10,267 nucleotides of DNA from Rubrobacter sp. (GTDB taxonomy: Bacteria; Actinomycetota; Rubrobacteria; Rubrobacterales; Rubrobacteraceae): positions 1-10,267 of the forward strand of contig JACDDK010000024.1 in NCBI GenBank assembly GCA_013817025.1, written 5' to 3'. Below are positions 6,244 to 10,267 of this stretch, piece after piece; position 1 is the stretch's first letter; every line of letters starts with the position of its first letter. The translations under genes were made by a program, and so were the position numbers. The notes under the pieces were generated by a model. It was not told where the DNA came from and made no database searches. It saw only the letters and a program-made list of their open reading frames with translations.

Positions 6244-7679
6244 TTGTCCCCTCTCAAGATCTCGATAACTTCGGCCAGCGAATCATCTTTGCCGACGTTT
6301 CCGGCGAAAATTATGTAAGGCAGGCCAGCGAACTCATTGTCTTCCGGCAGGATCCAGACGGATATGATCCCCGGTAACATCTGCCCCGCTACCTCCGCCC
6401 GCCGCACCCCGAGCCCCTTCGTCCCGATATCGCTGGACGTGATGCCACCCTTCGCTACCACGAACGCGAGCGGCAGTTCCCGGTCCACGCGCCGCATCAC
6501 CTCGACCAGAGCGTCCGACACCGAACGTCCGACCTCGAATCCCGTCCGGCCCGCGCCACCCGCCACGACCTCGCGGCTCGTGTACACGACGACCTCCGAC
6601 TCCGCGAGCCCCCCGTTCGCCTCGCTCACCGCCCGGTCAAGCTCCCCTTCCCGCTCCGCCGCATCCAGAAGTTTCGGGACCGACAACTCCACCGACCGTA
6701 CCCCATCAAGAGCTATGGCCTGCTGGATCTGGCGAGTAGTCATCGCCACGTGCGACCCCACGAGCACCAGCCCATGCCCCCGCCTCGGACGTCGCCGGTA
6801 AAGCTCCTCCGCGCCGAGAGGCCCCTTCTCCGAAATACCGCCCCGCACCCGCACGAACGACGGTCCCGTCCGGTAAACAAATCGCTTACCGGACTCCTCC
6901 GCCGCCAGCAAACCCAGCACGAAGACTTCGAGGTCCGCGTAGGAAGCCGCGTTCACCACCACCGGCCGACCACCGCCCACACCGCGCAAGACCTCCGCGA
7001 CGCGATCCGGCCCACCGTCCCGGATCTCCGCGAGACCCACGCTCACTACCTCCTCCGCCGAAAAGCGTCCGCCCGTCTTCTCCTCGACCCACTCGCGCAG
7101 GTCCGACGCCGCGTACCCGAAGCTGGCGTCGCGGGCAAACTCCGTCTCGCCGGCGGGCACCAGCTTCTCGTCCTGCCGCACCCAATGGATGTCGTCCACC
7201 GTAAGACGTCCGGGTTCCAGGTAGCACGGGCAGATGACGATGCCATCGAAGCCACCTCCAAGCCCCTCTGTTAGCGCGTCGGTCTCCGCCGGATAATGTC
7301 CGCGCAGGGTAGAGTCACTGCGGCTAGCCACGACAAACTCCGTGCCGGTCGTTCGCGCCGCTTCGAGAAGGTTGGTGGAGATCTCACGGTTCATACCGGC
7401 GGCTTCTTCCTCCGGCAGGCTGCGCGAGTTGGTCAGGATGTAGAACGTGGGCGAGGGCTGTGTCAGCGCCCAACGCAAATCTTCGACCGTCCACGTGGTT
7501 AGTACCGGGACACCGTGGACGGTCTGGGTGCCGGTCGGGTCGTCGTCGAGGACTACGAAGTGCCGGTGACTCTCGGCTACGCGGGCTTGAATCTCTTCGA
7601 GCGCCCCCGGTACGCGCAACTCCGGCGGCTGCGCGGCCAGGTAATCTCGTTCGTCGACCGGCTCGGGTGTTCTAGGCAT
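6240..7679 (-). CDS. Four-carbon acid sugar kinase family protein (DUF1537, OtnK-like)
   Basis: DUF1537 proteins are ATP-dependent kinases of acid-sugar breakdown; OtnK phosphorylates 3-oxotetronate and DtnK phosphorylates D-threonate. The 479-residue protein has the N-terminal substrate domain with DDDPTGTQT (45-53), TNSR (83-86) and SRSDSTLRGHYP (119-130). The C-terminal nucleotide domain has VGSH (307-310), KGGITSSD (410-417) and FAGNVG (458-463). The first 40 residues are an extension compared with the shorter family members of about 420-430. The ATG at 7679 has GGAAAG 9 bases upstream (7689-7694). A 63-bp spacer separates it from the flavoprotein gene, and the dehydrogenase start overlaps its stop. 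OtnI, OtnC and PdxA2, the usual partners, are absent here, so the exact substrate is open. Confidence 0.88.
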   Translation of the reverse strand: MPRTPEPVDERDYLAAQPPELRVPGALEEIQARVAESHRHFVVLDDDPTGTQTVHGVPVLTTWTVEDLRWALTQPSPTFYILTNSRSLPEEEAAGMNREISTNLLEAARTTGTEFVVASRSDSTLRGHYPAETDALTEGLGGGFDGIVICPCYLEPGRLTVDDIHWVRQDEKLVPAGETEFARDASFGYAASDLREWVEEKTGGRFSAEEVVSVGLAEIRDGGPDRVAEVLRGVGGGRPVVVNAASYADLEVFVLGLLAAEESGKRFVYRTGPSFVRVRGGISEKGPLGAEELYRRRPRRGHGLVLVGSHVAMTTRQIQQAIALDGVRSVELSVPKLLDAAEREGELDRAVSEANGGLAESEVVVYTSREVVAGGAGRTGFEVGRSVSDALVEVMRRVDRELPLAFVVAKGGITSSDIGTKGLGVRRAEVAGQMLPGIISVWILPEDNEFAGLPYIIFAGNVGKDDSLAEVIEILRGDK

Positions 7680-7742
7680 CTCGTCCGACTTTCCGTTTTT
7701 CGGCTCGGGCGCTGCTGGCGCTTGGTGGAAATTTCGTGTCCA

Positions 7743-8819
7743 TCAATGCTTCTCCTCGTCTCGAAGAATGGTTCTGGTCTGCGACATTATGCCCTCGACC
7801 AACTCGGCGGCGGGGACGGGGTGCGCGAGGCGGGCGGCCTGTCCGGCCCAGAGCGATAGGAACTCCGGGCGGCCCTGCTCGCGAGCGGCGTCGCGGATAT
7901 CTTTGGTCCAGGCATTGTGTATGGGGTACGGTGGGAGATCCTCTTCGTGCTCGCTCATCTCCAACAAAAAGCGGTTCTTTATGCCGCGCGCCGGTCGCCC
8001 GGAGAAGGCGCGGGTGATGACCGTATCGTCCTCCGAAGCCCCGAGCACGGCCTCTTTGTACGCCGGGTGCGCGCCGGACTCCTCGCAGGTCAGGAAGGCC
8101 GTCCCGACCTGCACGGCTTCGGCCCCCAGGGCCAGGGCCGCAACGAGACCCCGACCGTCGGCGATGCCGCCCGAGGCTATTACCGGGATCGAGAGTGCGT
8201 CGGCGAGCTGCGGGGTCAGGGCCATAGTCCCGACCATCGCATCCCCGAAACCTCCAAGAAACGTCCCGCGATGTCCGCCAGCCTCCACCCCCTGTCCCAC
8301 CACGAGGTCCACCCCAGCCTCTTCGAGCTTCAGACCCTCACGCACCGTGGTGGCCGTGCCGACGACCTTCGTTCCGTTCTCCCGCAGACGACCCGTAAGC
8401 TCCGCCCGCAAGGCGCCGAAAGTAAAGCTAAAGACCGGGACGCGAGCCGCCATCACCGCTTTCAGTTGCTCCTCGAACGGTGGCGCGTAAAAGGACGGTT
8501 GTCCGGGTGTCTCTATTCCCAGCTCGTTCCGGTAAGGTCGCATCGACTCGTTCGCACGCCGGACCTTCTCCGGCGACTCCTCGAAGTTCGTCGGGATGAA
8601 CAGGTTGACGGCGAAAGGCTTGTCCGTGAGCTTGCGTATCTCCGTCACGGACTGTTCTATCTTTTCGGGTGATAAGTAGGCCGCGCCTAGGGAGCCCAGG
8701 GCTCCGGCGTTCGAGACAGCGGAGACGAGCTGCGGGGTGGTGATCCCACCGGCCATCGGAGCCTGGACAATCGGGTACTCGATCCCAAGAATCTCCGTCG
8801 CCCGAGTCTTCAACCTCAC
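7743..8819 (-). CDS. Nitronate monooxygenase family flavoprotein (2-nitropropane dioxygenase type)
   Basis: A 358-residue FMN-binding TIM-barrel protein. Class I nitronate monooxygenase features are visible: QAPMAGG (19-25), the central GQGVEAGGHRG (175-185) with probable catalytic H183, ASGGIADG (215-222) and VGTAFL (238-243) for the FMN phosphate, and LWAGQAARLA near the C-terminus (323-332). Known members oxidise propionate 3-nitronate to a semialdehyde and nitrite. Many operon-borne relatives have no known substrate. The start is a GTG at 8819 with GGAAGAG 9 bases upstream, overlapping the preceding small ORF stop in GTGA. Placement between a sugar-acid dehydratase and an acid-sugar kinase is unusual and may mean detoxification of a nitro hydroxyacid or a different redox role. 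Family call is firm. Confidence 0.87.
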   Translation of the reverse strand: MRLKTRATEILGIEYPIVQAPMAGGITTPQLVSAVSNAGALGSLGAAYLSPEKIEQSVTEIRKLTDKPFAVNLFIPTNFEESPEKVRRANESMRPYRNELGIETPGQPSFYAPPFEEQLKAVMAARVPVFSFTFGALRAELTGRLRENGTKVVGTATTVREGLKLEEAGVDLVVGQGVEAGGHRGTFLGGFGDAMVGTMALTPQLADALSIPVIASGGIADGRGLVAALALGAEAVQVGTAFLTCEESGAHPAYKEAVLGASEDDTVITRAFSGRPARGIKNRFLLEMSEHEEDLPPYPIHNAWTKDIRDAAREQGRPEFLSLWAGQAARLAHPVPAAELVEGIMSQTRTILRDEEKH

Positions 8820-9052
8820 CGCAGCCGTCTCTTCCTACTCATAAAGAACGGCTCGCCGCGATGTTCATACTCGCGCACGAATTCGTGGGCCATGATGTAT
8901 CCGTCCTTGATCGTCGGTTGGTCAAAATTCACCTCCAACGTCCCCAAAACGGTACGCTCGCGCCGATCCTTTCGAGCACCGGGAGGTCCAGGGTGATGGC
9001 GGCGATGTGGGCTGGGGAGCGTCGTCTTAACGTTTGGCGGGAATTCGCCCAT
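8816..9052 (-). CDS. Small uncharacterised ORF, possibly a frameshifted gene remnant
   Basis: A 78-codon frame fits exactly between its neighbours. Its ATG shares one base with the dehydratase stop (TAATG), and its stop overlaps the flavoprotein GTG (GTGA). No Shine-Dalgarno site precedes the ATG. Residues 1-40 are rich in P, R and H and look noncoding. Residues 41-78 (VNFDQPTIKDGY onward) look like real protein, with soluble charged composition and a basic tail. In the first half the neighbouring frame (the dehydratase frame after its TAA, 8929-9051) reads protein-like AHIAAITLDLPVLERIGAS (9012-8956) but has no start codon before it. A single-base loss near the homopolymers TTTT/GGGG (8942-8949) would explain both. 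A GTG at 8932 could also begin a 38-residue peptide. I do not recognise the family. Confidence 0.35.
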   Translation of the reverse strand: MGEFPPNVKTTLPSPHRRHHPGPPGARKDRRERTVLGTLEVNFDQPTIKDGYIMAHEFVREYEHRGEPFFMSRKRRLR

Positions 9053-10267
9053 TAGTGGTTGTGACGGGGTGTTTTGGACGCTACGTTCCGGTATTTCAGG
9101 GCCGCTTCGAGGACAGCGCCGCCGTCGAGTTGACCGACCGAGGCGCGGTACATCTCCTGCCAGGGCGTCTGGCTCTCCGGCACGGGTGGGACGCCTTCGC
9201 GCTTGCGGTTCTCGATCTCCTCTTCGGATACCAGCGCGTCGCAGCGACCGGTGTTGAGGTCGATGCGGATAGCGTCACCGGTTCGGAGCCAGGACAGTCC
9301 GCCACCGGCGGCGCTCTCGGGGGCGGCGTGCAGTATAGAGGGGCTGTCCGAGGTGCCGGATTGGCGACCATCGCCGATGGTGGGCAGGGTGGTGATCCCT
9401 CGCTTGAGGAGCGCGTCCGGGGGCTGCATGTTCACGACCTCGGCGGAGCCCGGCCAGCCCAGAGGCCCGGCGCCCCGAATAACGAGTATCGAACGCTCGT
9501 CGATGTCGAGACCGGGGTCGTTGATGCGAGCGTGGTAATCTTCCGCGCCGTCGAAGACAACCGCTTGACCCTCGAACACGCCTTCTTGTCCAGGCTCGGC
9601 CAGGTAGCGGGTGCGGAACTCGTCGGAGATAACGCTGGTCTTTATGATGGCGAAGTCGAACAGGTTGCCGGAGAGGACCAAAGACCCGGCTCGCTCCTGA
9701 AGCGGCGCGTCGTAGGGAGCGATAGTCTCGGGGTCCACGCTCTCCCGCCCCGCCACGTTCTCGGACATCGTCCGGCCGGTGACGGTCGGGACCCCGCCGT
9801 TCACCTTCCCCGCTCGCAAAAGCTCCGACAGCACTGCGGGCACGCCACCGGCGCGATGGAAACGCTCGCCGAGGTACGCACCGGCGGGCTGCATGTTCAC
9901 GAGCAGCGGCACGTCATAGCCGTGAGCCCAGTCGGAGGGCGAGATCTCGACCCCCGCGTGACGCGCCATAGCCATGATGTGCGGCTGCGCGTTGGTAGAC
10001 CCACCGATGGCCGTGACCGCCACGATAGCGTTCAGAAACGCTTCCCGAGACAGAATTTTCGAGGGTCGCAGGTCCTCGTGGGCCATCGCGACGATGCGTT
10101 TGCCCGTATCGTAGGCCATCTGGCCGCGCTCGCGGTGCGGCGCCGGGATCATGGCGCAGCCCGGCAGCGAGAGCCCGAGCACCTCGGCCACGGAGTTCAT
10201 GGTCGAGGCAGTCCCCATCGTGTTGCAGTGACCGGCGGAAGCCGCGGACGCCAGGGCCGCGTCGAAG
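9052..10267 (-). CDS. Sugar-acid dehydratase, IlvD/Edd family (C-terminal ~404 residues)
   Basis: IlvD/Edd dehydratases remove water from 2,3-dihydroxy acids to give 2-keto-3-deoxy acids, using an iron-sulfur cluster and Mg2+. The frame is open to the window edge, so about 180 N-terminal residues, including the first two cluster cysteines, are missing. An internal ATG at 10218 is not the true start. Visible are the third cluster cysteine in GHCNTMGTASTMN (TGC at 10225-10227), GGSTNA (10003-9986), and GDGRQSGTSDSPS with the active-site serine region (starting about 9375). The C-terminal KTPRHNH is typical of the pentonate/hexonate dehydratases (L-arabinonate, D-xylonate type) rather than branched-chain IlvD. 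It is the first visible gene of the leftward operon and shares a base of its TAA with the next ATG. Exact sugar acid unknown. Confidence 0.87.
   Translation of the reverse strand, partial: FDAALASAASAGHCNTMGTASTMNSVAEVLGLSLPGCAMIPAPHRERGQMAYDTGKRIVAMAHEDLRPSKILSREAFLNAIVAVTAIGGSTNAQPHIMAMARHAGVEISPSDWAHGYDVPLLVNMQPAGAYLGERFHRAGGVPAVLSELLRAGKVNGGVPTVTGRTMSENVAGRESVDPETIAPYDAPLQERAGSLVLSGNLFDFAIIKTSVISDEFRTRYLAEPGQEGVFEGQAVVFDGAEDYHARINDPGLDIDERSILVIRGAGPLGWPGSAEVVNMQPPDALLKRGITTLPTIGDGRQSGTSDSPSILHAAPESAAGGGLSWLRTGDAIRIDLNTGRCDALVSEEEIENRKREGVPPVPESQTPWQEMYRASVGQLDGGAVLEAALKYRNVASKTPRHNH

Noticed and set aside
7706..7716. Third copy of the 11-mer CGGGCGCTGCT shared with the 42-bp repeat
   Set aside because: It lacks the TAGAAT box and the rest of the unit; an 11-base GC-rich match is weak evidence of relatedness.
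7689..7742. Hairpin-like GCGC-N5-GCGC near TTTTT before the kinase gene
   Set aside because: Four-base stem only, and a T-run (7696-7700) lies on the wrong strand for leftward termination; it is a short spacer inside an operon.
8861..9055. Plus-strand 64-codon frame opposite the small ORF
   Set aside because: No ribosome site, opposite to all neighbours, and the minus-strand couplings at both ends explain the interval better.
10201..10218. ATG at 10218 as the start of the dehydratase
   Set aside because: The frame is open upstream and encodes the conserved cluster-cysteine segment GHCNT before this methionine, so the gene continues beyond the window.

Overview
This is a GC-rich, tightly packed bacterial window made almost entirely of enzymes for 2-hydroxy acids and sugar acids. 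Protein style, high GC3, GTG starts and strong Shine-Dalgarno sites suggest a GC-rich Actinomycetota, perhaps a Rubrobacter-like lineage. That placement is an impression from protein style and was not tested. No tRNA, rRNA, CRISPR array, insertion sequence, phage gene, transporter or dedicated regulator gene is visible.

Left block (1-2646): lutA and the start of lutB read leftward. They encode the iron-sulfur part of the lactate-oxidising LutABC complex. Diverging from them is a gene for a LarA-like (DUF2088) protein of the nickel-pincer hydroxyacid racemase/epimerase superfamily. The 149-bp spacer carries a 42-bp tandem duplication with two extended -10 boxes facing the LarA-like gene, a third extended -10 facing lutAB, and a short palindrome over the lutA ribosome-binding region. 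I infer that the racemase converts one hydroxyacid enantiomer into the one the Lut complex oxidises.

Middle block (2659-5196): a FabG-like short-chain dehydrogenase (leftward) diverges from a threonine-synthase-like PLP enzyme (rightward). The latter overlaps tail-to-tail by 19 bp with a small leftward cupin gene. The role of this block in the pathway is unclear.

Right block (5365-10267): a leftward operon of sugar-acid dehydratase (IlvD/Edd family, N-terminus outside the window), a small odd ORF, a nitronate-monooxygenase-family flavoprotein, a DUF1537 acid-sugar kinase and an LtnD-like beta-hydroxyacid dehydrogenase. Three of the four junctions overlap by 1-4 bases, so the genes are probably co-translated. 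The kinase and dehydrogenase pair is the signature of four-carbon acid-sugar catabolism (threonate/erythronate type). The usual partner isomerase (OtnI), decarboxylating aldolase (OtnC) and PdxA2 are not in the window. A dehydratase and a flavoprotein stand in the operon instead, which makes this the best candidate for an unassigned pathway.
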